Shown here: in pieces, positions 23,299 through 30,121 of the stretch
How positions within the stretch are numbered: the stretch's first letter is position 1
How the letters are laid out: the number at the start of each line of letters is the position of its first letter
Origin: Nocardia yamanashiensis NBRC 100130
Lineage (GTDB): Bacteria > Actinomycetota > Actinomycetes > Mycobacteriales > Mycobacteriaceae
DNA: 64,000 bases
Direction of reading: 5' to 3'
Assembly (NCBI RefSeq): GCF_001613325.1
Contig: NZ_BDCD01000013.1
Coordinates: 248,001-312,000 of the forward strand
Program-made: the position numbers and the translations under genes
The notes under the pieces: model-generated
Databases searched by the model: none
What the model was told of the DNA's origin: nothing
Seen by the model: only the letters and a program-made list of their open reading frames with translations

Positions 23299-23789
23299 CC
23301 ATCATCGGACTCGCCGTGGTGTTCGTCGCGTTCGTCCTCGGCGTCGTCGGCGTCCTGGCCAACGGCGGCAGCACACACGCACTGACCGACAACTTCGCCG
23401 TCTTCGGCTACCATGTCACCGGCTCGACCGGCGTGTTGTTCCTCTACGGCATCGTGGTCGGTGCCCTCGGTGCGGCCGGGCTGAGCACTGTCCTGCTCGC
23501 GACTCGCCGCACCGCCCGCCGCGGTGTCGAGGCCCGCCGCGAACTCGCGTTCTACAAACCCGCCCCGGTCAGCCGCTCGGGCCGCGATCAATCCACCTGG
23601 CAACAGCGCATCCGCACCCGCGATGACGCTCTCGCACAACCCGACCCCGTCATCACACCCACGCGTCGCGAACCTGCCGCGCAACCCGAAAACAGCAGTC
23701 CGAGACCGCAATTCCTGCGGCGCTCCGCCGGCCACGACGCGACCGCCGCACCCATCCCACACGGCGACCGCACCGGAGACAGGAAATGA
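23295..23789 (+). CDS. Membrane protein with two N-terminal helices and a long polar tail
   Basis: 164 residues. Helix 1 (MTIIGLAVVFVAFVLGVVGV), a short loop with FAVFGYHVTGSTG, helix 2 (GIVVGALGAAGLSTVLLA), then a basic, Pro-rich cytoplasmic tail beginning TRRTARRGVEARRELA. The helix-plus-RR(A)ARRG pattern resembles the 84-residue protein at 29641. I do not recognise a named family. The start overlaps the tetR copy 2 stop by ATGA and its own stop overlaps the next start the same way. Confidence 0.75.
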   Translation: MTIIGLAVVFVAFVLGVVGVLANGGSTHALTDNFAVFGYHVTGSTGVLFLYGIVVGALGAAGLSTVLLATRRTARRGVEARRELAFYKPAPVSRSGRDQSTWQQRIRTRDDALAQPDPVITPTRREPAAQPENSSPRPQFLRRSAGHDATAAPIPHGDRTGDRK

Positions 23790-24055
23790 GAGCCTACGAA
23801 GACGAAGACGGCTACATGCGCGTCCGACGCGGCTACTATTCGGGACGGACCAGCGTCCTCACATTGATTCTGTTCGCGTGGCTGCTCATCGGCGCCGTCG
23901 CCGGCGGGCAACGCCACTACTACCAGAACATCCCCGACACCTGTGCAAGCATCGGAACGATCGCAGTCACCATCGCCGCCGGTCCGCTGAACTACCTCGG
24001 CGTGAACCCGGCAGTCGCCAGTTGCGATGTCGAGGACCTGCGACCCAGTCCGTGA
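23786..24055 (+). CDS. Small membrane protein, paralogue of 21465-21734
   Basis: 89 residues. Same pattern as its paralogue: an N-terminal charged stretch, a hydrophobic helix (VLTLILFAWLLIGAVAGG), GQRHYYQNIPDTCASIGTIA, AGPLNYLGVNP, a second Cys and a Pro-Ser-Pro end. It is the last gene of the module-3 operon; ATGA overlap with the gene before. Unknown function. The two paralogues stand in oppositely oriented transcription units that start back-to-back at ~22 kb. Confidence 0.78.
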   Translation: MRAYEDEDGYMRVRRGYYSGRTSVLTLILFAWLLIGAVAGGQRHYYQNIPDTCASIGTIAVTIAAGPLNYLGVNPAVASCDVEDLRPSP

Positions 24056-24071
24056 ACCGCCGGGCCGCACC

Positions 24072-24096
24072 TGGGCGGGTCGACTCTCCCCGCCCA
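24072..24096. terminator. 8-bp GC hairpin between convergent genes
   Basis: TGGGCGGG pairs with CCCGCCCA around a 9-nt loop, between the end of the csbD operon and the end of the minus-strand gene at 24103. Confidence 0.55.
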
Positions 24097-24102
24097 CGAC
24101 GC

Positions 24103-24528
24103 TCAGCGAATTTTCTCTGGAATCGTGTCGAGGGCGTGCAGCACCTGCACGGCCAGTTCGGTGGCGGCGTTGTCGTCGAATCCCGAGTATGTCCGCACGA
24201 CATCCCGGACGCGGATCACTCGACGCTCGTAGGGCGTTTCGATTGCCATGGCTTTGTTTCCTATCGGTAGTAGGTTCTCGTGCTCGGCCGGGCGGGTGCA
24301 GGCGCATGCTCGATCCAGCCCGCGCGCCATCGTCGCCGAGCAATACCTGGCCCCGATCGGGTCATGGGATTCCCAGGCGTGCGAGCATGCCGCACAGGGC
24401 AATTCGATCGGTGCGCCATGGATTCCACGTGCGGAGTCCACCACCACGCCGTCGTAGCGCTCGGATGGGACCAAGGACCTCGCACCGGCATCAGCCGGCG
24501 TGCGCAGATAGTGAGTGTGTTTCGACAT
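24103..24528 (-). CDS. Cysteine-rich small protein of unknown function
   Basis: 141 residues. The middle contains a probable metal site: LPCAACSHAWESHD, ARYCSATMARGLDRACACTR. That gives C-x2-C, a lone C, then C-x-C plus His residues, fitting one Zn. The C-terminal part (VRVVRTYSGFDDNAATELAV-like) is helical and soluble. No family recognised. It overlaps the preceding gene by 38 bp on the same strand, so the pair is probably co-transcribed. Confidence 0.6.
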   Translation of the reverse strand: MSKHTHYLRTPADAGARSLVPSERYDGVVVDSARGIHGAPIELPCAACSHAWESHDPIGARYCSATMARGLDRACACTRPAEHENLLPIGNKAMAIETPYERRVIRVRDVVRTYSGFDDNAATELAVQVLHALDTIPEKIR

Positions 24529-24805
24529 CGAGGCCCCCGCTCTGGGTGAGGGATGCGATGTAGGTGATGGGTTGCCGACCGGGTTCGTCGAGCGTGTCCT
24601 GATCGTGCACGGTCAGACAGGTGACAGCACCGAAATTCACCAGCAGGTACCGGTTTTCGACCGCACCGGACTCACTGGTGAGAGCAACCGTGAAGATCTG
24701 CCCACGCGCGATCCAGACGCGGGCCGCAGCGGCCACCGCGGCGGATTCGGTGGCAGGGAATTGCAGGCGGAAGGGAAAGTTCGGGGAATCCAGATAGGTC
24801 CTCAT
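24491..24805 (-). CDS. Hypothetical protein, first gene of a two-gene unit
   Basis: 104 residues, starting MRTYLDSPNFPFRLQFPA. Alternating beta-type segments (VWIARGQIFTVALTSES, NRYLLVNFGAVTCLTVHD) suggest a small soluble beta-rich fold. No motif recognised. The ATG at 24805 has only a weak SD. It overlaps the Cys-rich protein gene downstream and is divergent from DUF5994 copy 2. Confidence 0.55.
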   Translation of the reverse strand: MRTYLDSPNFPFRLQFPATESAAVAAAARVWIARGQIFTVALTSESGAVENRYLLVNFGAVTCLTVHDQDTLDEPGRQPITYIASLTQSGGLDVETHSLSAHAG

Positions 24806-24902
24806 GATGTTGGCGTCCGATCTCGAGGTGGTGTGCGGTTACCAGGTGGTGAAGAGCCGCGCGGCGGCCTTCTTCCACCGACAAGGAGCTGTAGACACCA
24901 AG

Positions 24903-24974
24903 TGTAGTCCTACATTGTTGACAGGCCTGCCGCAAACTCGACACCCACGCGAGAACGAATGTCTACGGCGTAGA
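24903..24974. promoter_or_regulatory. Double operator region upstream of DUF5994 copy 2
   Basis: Site A: TGTAGTCCTACA (24903-24914), 3 bp, TTGACA (24918-24923), but no TCTACT-like -10 at 17 bp. Site B2: TCTACGGCGTAGA (24962-24974). A likely working promoter is TCGACA (24938-24943), 18 bp, TCTACG (24962-24967), so site B2 would cover the -10. It serves DUF5994 copy 2 and possibly the divergent pair. Confidence 0.55.
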
Positions 24975-25009
24975 ATAACGTTGTAGAACCCAAGAGAGGG
25001 GAGTCGATC

Positions 25010-25474
25010 ATGACGTCACAACCCAACCGAACGAACCCGAGTCGGCAAGCATCACCCACCCACCAGCTGCGGCTCGAACTCGACGCCAGCGGCACCGGAA
25101 CCGCCGACGGGTTCTGGTGGCCACACAGCCGCGACCTCGCCACGGAACTCCCCGACCTGCTCGCGATGCTGACACCCCGACTCGGCCCGATCCACCGAGT
25201 GATCTATCACCTCGACGAATGGGCCACCGCGCCGCGGAAGCTCGACTTCGGTGGACGCCGGGTGCGGCTCGACGGCTACCGGCACATGGCCGCCCGCACC
25301 CTCGAAGTCCTCGGAGTCGGCTTCGACACCCACCTGACCCTCCAGATCATCACACCGCTCGCCGACACCGAAATGGCTGCCGCACAGCAGCGTTGGGACT
25401 CCGAAGGCGGAGCGGGAGCAAACGTGAGATTCAGTCAGCGCAACATGCAGCATGAGCGAACAATCGCAGGCTGA
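25010..25474 (+). CDS. DUF5994 family protein (copy 2)
   Basis: 154 residues. Family core from residue ~30: GFWWPHSRDLATELPDLLAM, RLGPIHRVIYHLDEWATAPR, KLDFGGRRVRLDGYRHM, then LTLQIITPLADTEMA. GGGGAG eight bases before the ATG. This copy has the best-preserved family core in the window but an atypical C-terminal tail (RFSQRNMQHERTIAG). No activity is known for the family. Confidence 0.85.
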   Translation: MTSQPNRTNPSRQASPTHQLRLELDASGTGTADGFWWPHSRDLATELPDLLAMLTPRLGPIHRVIYHLDEWATAPRKLDFGGRRVRLDGYRHMAARTLEVLGVGFDTHLTLQIITPLADTEMAAAQQRWDSEGGAGANVRFSQRNMQHERTIAG

Positions 25475-25634
25475 TCAGTCCGCACTATCACGGAAGCGCG
25501 GCTCCATGTCGATCACCACCGGCGGACGAGGCGGCCCGCGGCGCACCACCAGCACCTCCGGCCGTGAAACCACCTCCATGGACCTACCCGGCCCCTTCGG
25601 CCGGCGTCGCGCCCGAAGCCGTAGACGCTCGTAG
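25452..25634 (+). CDS. Possible 60-residue basic protein
   Basis: Overlaps the end of DUF5994 copy 2 by 23 bp and starts MSEQSQADQSALSRKRG. Arg-rich, ending RRRARSRRRS, with no recognisable domain. There is no clear SD. It may be spurious. Confidence 0.3.
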   Translation: MSEQSQADQSALSRKRGSMSITTGGRGGPRRTTSTSGRETTSMDLPGPFGRRRARSRRRS

Positions 25635-25735
25635 TGGGCTGGACAATCGGAAACGTTCGATGCCGGCTCGGGTGGCGGCCCGCGAGACATCTCGCGTAAA
25701 TGCCTGACAACACTGACCGCTACCGAGGTCGAATT

Positions 25736-25850
25736 CAGCTTCTATGACCAGCCGACCAGCGAGAAGATGCTGGTCGGTCCTGTTCCCATCCATATCGTGC
25801 CCCGGCCGAGGGCACCGGCAGTACCATCATTTGCCTAGGTCAGGCTATGT
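25736..25850 (+). repeat. Direct repeat, copy 1 (candidate att region)
   Basis: Roughly 85-90% identical by eye to 38295-38400. It contains GACCAG-CGACCAG, AGAAGATGCTGGTCGG, CCCATCCATAT and the inverted repeat GTGCCC-N7-GGGCAC, inside which is GCCGAGGGCAC from the tRNA-Arg 3' end. The downstream part (TCATTTGCC, AGGTCAGGC) is also similar to the sequence right behind the tRNA at 20000. One frame encodes EKMLVGPVPIHIVPR. Confidence 0.6.
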
Positions 25851-25903
25851 TCCTGATTCGCAGGTGTCCGCCCTTCGAAACAGAGCTCGCCGTGCGGTCG
25901 AAG

Positions 25904-26458
25904 TCAGTCGGAATCGACTCCGCGAGTGCAGGCTAGAGCAAAGGCGGTGCGAGCGATGAGCGCACGGGTGACTTCGACGCGATCGAGGCCGAGTTCGACG
26001 CCGATCTCCGTGGCGGAGGGCATGCGCCCCAAGCGCGGGCGCAGTGTCTCGACGGCGGGGCCGATGGCTCGGTGGATCTCCGCGAGCCGCCGGATCCGTA
26101 CCGCCGAGATGTGGTCGCGGGAGTAACGGCGTACCTCACCAATGATCGTCGGCGCCGCGAAAGCCAGGAACGGACCACCGGAAGCGGGGTCGAATCGATC
26201 GACGGCGAGCACCACCCCGGCGCGAGCACATCGCAGCAGGTCCTCGAAATTCTCGTCCCGTTCGGCGAACATGCGGGCGATCCGCTCCGCCAGTGGCAGG
26301 CATCTCCCGATCAGGTCGTCCCGCAGGACAATCCGGCGTTGGTCGGCGGGGTCCCAGGTGGCGAGGCGGGCGAACAGTTGCTCGAGATTGTCGTAGCTGT
26401 CGCCGCCGTGGCGTCTACGCAGCGTTCTGGTGGGCGTCATTGTCGATGGAATGCTCAT
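25904..26458 (-). pseudogene. Truncated sigma-B/F-type sigma factor (regions 2-3 only)
   Basis: 184 residues. N-terminal region like SigF/SigB (LPLAERIARMFAERDENFED, RFDPASGGPFLAFAAPTIIG, EVRRYSRDH), then region 3 (LGRMPSATEIGVELGLDRVE). It stops at ~184 where the family continues with region 4, which binds the -35 element. The DLVQ-type segment is altered to DLLRCARAG. The stop lies 54 bp from the 25.8-kb repeat, so a recombination event may have cut the gene. A short functional variant cannot be excluded. Confidence 0.75.
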
Positions 26459-26500
26459 CGGTACTGCCTCGAATTCAATTGCCGCGCGGGCCTGCGCCGG

Positions 26501-26734
26501 TTAGACGAAGGGCCAAGGGAGAGCGCCGGGCTGCCGCGAGGACACGCGAACCGGCATTGATCGGCGCACGCAGTGTCGACGGACCGACCGCTGCCCGACA
26601 ACCGAGCGGCGTCGAGCCGTGCGAGCCGAGAGCTGCTCGCGGGTGAAATAGGGCGTGCGACGTGCTCTCACCGCGCGATCGACGGTGCGGCCCGAGCCGG
26701 TTCGGAACACGACCAGCTCGATCATGGCGACCAT
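26501..26734 (-). CDS. Possible 77-residue small protein
   Basis: First frame behind the module-4 promoter. ATG at 26734 preceded by GAGGATC; the 5' end resembles that of the gene at 29895 (GGAGGATC then ATGATC). The product starts MVAMIELVVFRTGSGR and becomes very Arg-rich, so it may be a frameshifted remnant of a small membrane protein. It precedes the truncated sigma gene on the same strand. Confidence 0.35.
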   Translation of the reverse strand: MVAMIELVVFRTGSGRTVDRAVRARRTPYFTREQLSARTARRRSVVGQRSVRRHCVRRSMPVRVSSRQPGALPWPFV

Positions 26735-26775
26735 AGTGATCCTCGATGTCTTCGCGCGGACCTTTCGATCCCTTC

Positions 26776-26819
26776 AGTAGACGCCGTTCACACACCTATG
26801 TCAACAGCGTAGGTCTACG
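26776..26819 (-). promoter_or_regulatory. Operator-promoter module 4 (minus strand)
   Basis: Palindrome CGTAGGTCTACG (26808-26819), 3 bp, TTGACA (26799-26804), 17 bp, TCTACT (26776-26781). It reads toward the 77-residue frame and the truncated sigma factor. Confidence 0.75.
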
Positions 26820-26842
26820 ATAGTAACCAACAAGGTTTCTCT

Positions 26843-27223
26843 TTCCACCCGTCACTGACCATTCCGACCGTGGAGACCCGGGTCGCCGATGTGCCCGCCA
26901 CGGTCGAAGAGACAGCGTTGCCGGCAACCTTGACGCGGGCCACGGCGATGACGGCGCGAATGCCGTTGGAACAAGGGGAAATTGCGCCAGTGGTATCGGA
27001 CGAGATACTGCGCGCGGCGTACTGGAAGGCCGCACGTACGGGTATCGACGGCGACGGTGTCGATACCGTGAACGCCCGCATCATGGCGGTATCCGCGCTA
27101 CTCGCCGAACTCGTCCGCCATCTCGAGCCTGCCTTGGAGGAGTTGGGCGACCGCTCATTCGTCACCGACACGATTCCCGTTGTTCTTGCCCGCGGAAACG
27201 GCGCCGGCTCAATGCCTTCCGCA
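26843..27223 (+). pseudogene. C-terminal fragment of a glutamate-cysteine-ligase-2 (YbdK/EgtA-like) gene
   Basis: The open frame has no start but reads HPSLTIPTVETRVADV, ILRAAYWKAARTGIDGDGVD, LVRHLEPALEELGDRSFV and VLARGNGAG. These match in order the C-terminal third of the carboxylate-amine ligase family (the PTVEVRVADVC strand, RAAxWRAARxGL and PALxxLGD motifs). The N-terminal two-thirds, including the ATP site, are missing; the fragment begins ~25 bp behind the module-4 operator. It is a remnant. Confidence 0.7.
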
Positions 27224-27324
27224 TGCATCGGGATGTCGGTGATGTCGAATTGGAACTGGCGACCGCCACTTCGGAAGGGTGCCTCGAGTATCTGGCACAG
27301 GCAGCTCCGTGATCCATGTGGCAC

Positions 27325-27879
27325 TCAACCGACCACGACCATTTCGACCACCTCCGCGAGCACCAGCTGACAGCGAGGCCACCGCGGACCTCGCGTACTC
27401 GCGCCGGCCAATCGGGCATCCAACGCCTCGCGAACGGGCCCGACTGCCCCTCCCGGCTGGACTGCCCCCGCGAAATCCGCGACGAAACGCTCCCAGTCCA
27501 ATCGATCGGCAAGCTCGTCGTAGAACAGCTTCGCCACAACGCGCATCACCCCACCGCGCCGGTATCTCCCGGGCTCTTCTTCCTGGTCGGTGGCGGCGGG
27601 ACCGAGATCGATGACGAAGGCATGAGTGCACCCGTCAGCGTCGACCTGACCGACCTCACCTCCCGCAATCGTTCCGCCGCCGGTGCCACTACCCCCCTGG
27701 CCGGCGGCAAGCCGAATCGGAACACAGGCCACCAGCAGACGCCCGGGCGTCCCGGGCGGACAACGATAGGTGCCGGTTATCCGCACCAGATAAGGGGTGA
27801 TCAGTTTCGCCCGTGAGTCGACGGTGACCCGCGCCGGGCCCACCACACCGACACGAGCACCGAGAAGATCTTCAGACAT
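27325..27879 (-). CDS. Unrecognised family X, copy 1 (paralogue of 35211-35702)
   Basis: 184 residues. Starts MSEDLLGARVGVVGPARVTV, then DSRAKLITPYLVRITGTYRC, PPGTPGRLLVACVPIRL, a variable Gly-rich part, CTHAFVIDLGPAATDQEEEP, VAKLFYDELADRLDWERFVA. The ATG at 27879 has GAGG seven bases upstream. Soluble, with no known motif. The paralogue at 35 kb shares the first ~45 residues and the AKLYFDELADRLDW block. The variable section sits between two conserved blocks. Confidence 0.65.
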   Translation of the reverse strand: MSEDLLGARVGVVGPARVTVDSRAKLITPYLVRITGTYRCPPGTPGRLLVACVPIRLAAGQGGSGTGGGTIAGGEVGQVDADGCTHAFVIDLGPAATDQEEEPGRYRRGGVMRVVAKLFYDELADRLDWERFVADFAGAVQPGGAVGPVREALDARLAGASTRGPRWPRCQLVLAEVVEMVVVG

Positions 27880-28860
27880 GGAATCGCCTCGATGAGATAT
27901 ATGGTTGTGCAACAAGCGCTTTCGATTCAGCGCACCACATACGTCCATGTACGGGATCCGACTCGACCACCGCGCGCTCGACTGCCGCATCGAAACGGCC
28001 GCCGCACAACCCGGCACACCTGCGAGCCTACTTCCTCACTCGGCGTCAGGCATCGTTGTCCGAATGTTCGTGCGTACGAATACTCCACTGCGCAAGGAAC
28101 ATTCGCGCACTCGAACCCCGATGACTCAATCTGGCAGCACCCCAGGGGAATCTGCGTATCCCGTGCCGTCAGGCCAGTCCGCGATCACACGAGAAGTAGC
28201 ACGGAGCTGACCGCCCCGGCGTGTATCTCCACCGTTCGCCGGCGACGGCATCGCCAGGCCTACGGCAGGGGCGACGCGCACGCTGGTGATGAAGTGCGCA
28301 AGTGAGGCGTATCCGGCCAGCCGAATGTCGCCCAGCAGCCGATCACGCGGATCGGTCGAATCACCAACGGTCATTGCGCCCCGAGTCGAGTACGCCGGCC
28401 GGACAAGACCCCCGATGGGCAGGGCGACCATCGCGCGGACATTCGAACCCAGACTGTTCGGTTGTCCAGTGCCACAGCAGATCCCGCGTGCGCGCGCACT
28501 GTCGACGCGATTCGACCTCGAGAACCCCTCATTGCGTATCCAATCCCAATTGCCCATGGTGATCCACGGTCGGACTCGATCTGATCCACCGGGGTCCGGG
28601 GCGGGAAGCGCGGAGAGCAAACGGAACGTTCGCACAGCTCCGAAACGACGCCTAGACCGCCCAGGTCTACAACATTCTCCCGCGCGTGGATAGCTCCTCC
28701 AGCGCGTCCTCGACACCACGTCATTCGCAAACCAAATCTCGCACAGCGAATTTGCCATCGACGTCACGGAGAACGGCCGAAGCTGATGCTCACTTTCCAG
28801 CGAACCGTTCCGGGGCCGAAGTCAGAAACACCGGTGACTCATCACATCAGGGCCGACCAA
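27880..28860. other. Stretch without a convincing gene
   Basis: Frames up to ~210 codons exist on both strands, but their composition is irregular, no start has a good SD and no family is recognisable. One minus-strand frame has a weakly GAF-like run (MVALPIGGLV ... RLLGDIRLAGYASLAHFIT), which may be a remnant. Base composition looks less GC-biased at third positions than in neighbours, as expected of decayed DNA. Confidence 0.5.
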
Positions 28861-28904
28861 TGTAGAACTACGACGTTGACACTGGCCCTGGGGTGGCGTC
28901 TACT
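28861..28904 (+). promoter_or_regulatory. Operator-promoter module 5 (plus strand, copy of module 3)
   Basis: Palindrome TGTAGAACTACG (28861-28872), 3 bp, TTGACA (28876-28881), 17 bp, TCTACT (28899-28904). The promoter is intact although the genes behind it are broken. Confidence 0.72.
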
Positions 28905-28936
28905 GGAGGTGCATCCACGTTCCAGTGGAGACAAGG

Positions 28937-28984
28937 AACGTCAAACGGGCCGGCGACAACCTCGGCGACGCGTTCAAACACTGA
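28937..28984 (+). pseudogene. csbD remnant (last 15 codons)
   Basis: Codes for NVKRAGDNLGDAFKH and stop, identical to the end of the gene at 22137. The start codon and first 42 codons are gone; a sequence equivalent to 22125-22261 is missing. Confidence 0.85.
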
Positions 28985-29076
28985 CCCAACAGGCGCGCAC
29001 TGCGCCGTAATCGCCGGCGCCGCACACACATTCGCCGCGCACAGCGCCAGCGACACCCAAAATCAGGTACTCAGTC

Positions 29077-29135
29077 ATGATTGTTCTCGAAGTCTCCTCA
29101 TGGGCAGCGGATTCTTCTTCGGCAATTTCCTGTGA
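29077..29135 (+). pseudogene. DUF6131 remnant, frameshifted and shortened
   Basis: Begins ATGATTGTTCTC like the gene at 22403, loses one base in the following GTCCTTCTCC stretch, and loses homology after GGCAA at ~29125. Confidence 0.8.
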
Positions 29136-29237
29136 CCAACACCCGCCCACCGCGTCGAACGCGCGATGGCCTCGCGGGTTCGGGCGCCGACCACGAAAGG
29201 TCGCCCGACGTTCAGGACTCGGGCCGAGAGGTGCCGA

Positions 29238-29333
29238 ATGAACGCAACACGTGACGGGCCGTCGAGCAAAGCCCTCGCACCCGCAACAGCCCACTCACCC
29301 GGGCCGCGGTCCTGGCGGCCGCACTCGAGATCA
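29238..29333 (+). pseudogene. tetR remnant (first ~32 codons, frameshifted)
   Basis: Matches the start of tetR copy 2 (MNATRDGPSS...). One A is missing from the AGCAAAAGCC run, which shifts the frame, and similarity ends after GAGATCA. Confidence 0.85.
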
Positions 29334-29431
29334 GCGGTCAATCGGGACGCGGGAGGAGACCCTGTTCCAGTCTCGTATTCCCTTGGTGTTCACTCCGTTT
29401 CGTCACGAATCGCGAACGTGTGGGGGCGGGA

Positions 29432-29644
29432 TCAGGATCGTCGTTCGAATCGGTCGCGCCAGCTCGGGTAGGTGCGGATATGCCTCGAGCCACCGGCGTT
29501 TTCGTCGATGTCGCGCCCCATCGCGGTGTCTTCAGGTCGTTGGTCGCGCGGACCGGGTGGGCGGTGGGGCGCCCGGCGGTTCAGCGCCATGACGACGATC
29601 GCGCCGACGAGGATTCCCGCCACGAAGACGAGGAAATTGATCAT
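29432..29644 (-). CDS. Small single-helix membrane protein
   Basis: 70 residues. N-terminal helix MINFLVFVAGILVGAIVVMA followed by a polar, charged tail (RRAPHRPPGPRDQRPEDTAM). AGGAGCCTCA before the ATG, and the start overlaps the stop of the upstream gene by ATGA. Second gene of the unit driven by module 6. Function unknown; LapA-like by general shape only. Confidence 0.65.
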   Translation of the reverse strand: MINFLVFVAGILVGAIVVMALNRRAPHRPPGPRDQRPEDTAMGRDIDENAGGSRHIRTYPSWRDRFERRS

Positions 29645-29895
29645 TGAGGCTCCTGGTCGGGATTCCGAGTCGGGTTTCCGGGAAACGTGGCATCAGTGGT
29701 GCCGGTGTAGGTGTAGCGGGCGGGCGTGTCCGGTGTCCCCGGGTCCGAAGCCGCGAGTTCGCGGCGCGACGCCACGAGCTCGGCCCGGGCGGCCGCGCCC
29801 CGCCGGGCGGCGCGGCGAGCGCCACCCAGCAGGATGGCCAGTCCGATGAGCACGGCGGAGGCGGCCAGGATGACGAGTCCGACGATGACGATCAT
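29641..29895 (-). CDS. Small single-helix membrane protein
   Basis: 84 residues. Helix IVIVGLVILAASAVLIGLAI, then GGARRAARRGAAARAELVAS, a possible short coiled coil, and a polar tail. GGAGGATC precedes the ATG. The RR(A)ARRG segment after the helix resembles the one in the 164-residue protein at 23295. First gene behind module 6, 39 bp from its -10. Function unknown. Confidence 0.68.
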   Translation of the reverse strand: MIVIVGLVILAASAVLIGLAILLGGARRAARRGAAARAELVASRRELAASDPGTPDTPARYTYTGTTDATFPGNPTRNPDQEPQ

Positions 29896-29934
29896 GGCGA
29901 TCCTCCATGCCTTGCCTTGGACCGTTGTCTGTTC

Positions 29935-29978
29935 AGTACACGCCCGCGCGTTGTCGATGTCAACAATGTAGAGCTACA
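29935..29978 (-). promoter_or_regulatory. Operator-promoter module 6 (minus strand)
   Basis: Palindrome TGTAGAGCTACA (29967-29978), 3 bp, TTGACA (29958-29963), 17 bp, TGTACT (29935-29940). A TACAAT -10 on the other strand (29975-29980) overlaps the operator and could serve the slipin/DUF5994 copy 3 side. Confidence 0.75.
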
Positions 29979-30037
29979 ATAGAGGTCTACGGCCTGGCCG
30001 GGGATTTGCCGAATGGGAGAGCGGCCTACGAGGGAGC

Positions 30038-30121
30038 ATGAGAGTGGCCATCACAACGCGATACGAGCGGCGAGTGGCCCGGGTCCGCAACGTCGTACGG
30101 GAGCATTCCGAGCTCGCATGA
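30038..30121 (+). CDS. Possible 27-residue leader protein
   Basis: ATG at 30038 with GAGGGAGC upstream; basic product starting MRVAITTRYERRVARVRN. The stop overlaps the ATG of the slipin remnant (ATGA). May be a coupled leader or the end of a lost gene. Confidence 0.3.
   Translation: MRVAITTRYERRVARVRNVVREHSELA

Larger units (their letters stand above)
28861..29333 (+). repeat. Deleted second copy of the 22052-22682 operon head
   Basis: Aligns with promoter, csbD, DUF6131 and the first codons of tetR copy 2. The stretch 28937-29070 is nearly identical (about three differences by eye) to 22262-22395, including the non-coding gap. Internal deletions remove the csbD start and most of DUF6131, and homology ends abruptly after GAGATCA in tetR. 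Confidence 0.85.

Noticed and set aside
28126..28767. 213-codon minus-strand frame as a GAF protein
   Set aside because: Only a short stretch is faintly GAF-like; start, SD and composition are not convincing.
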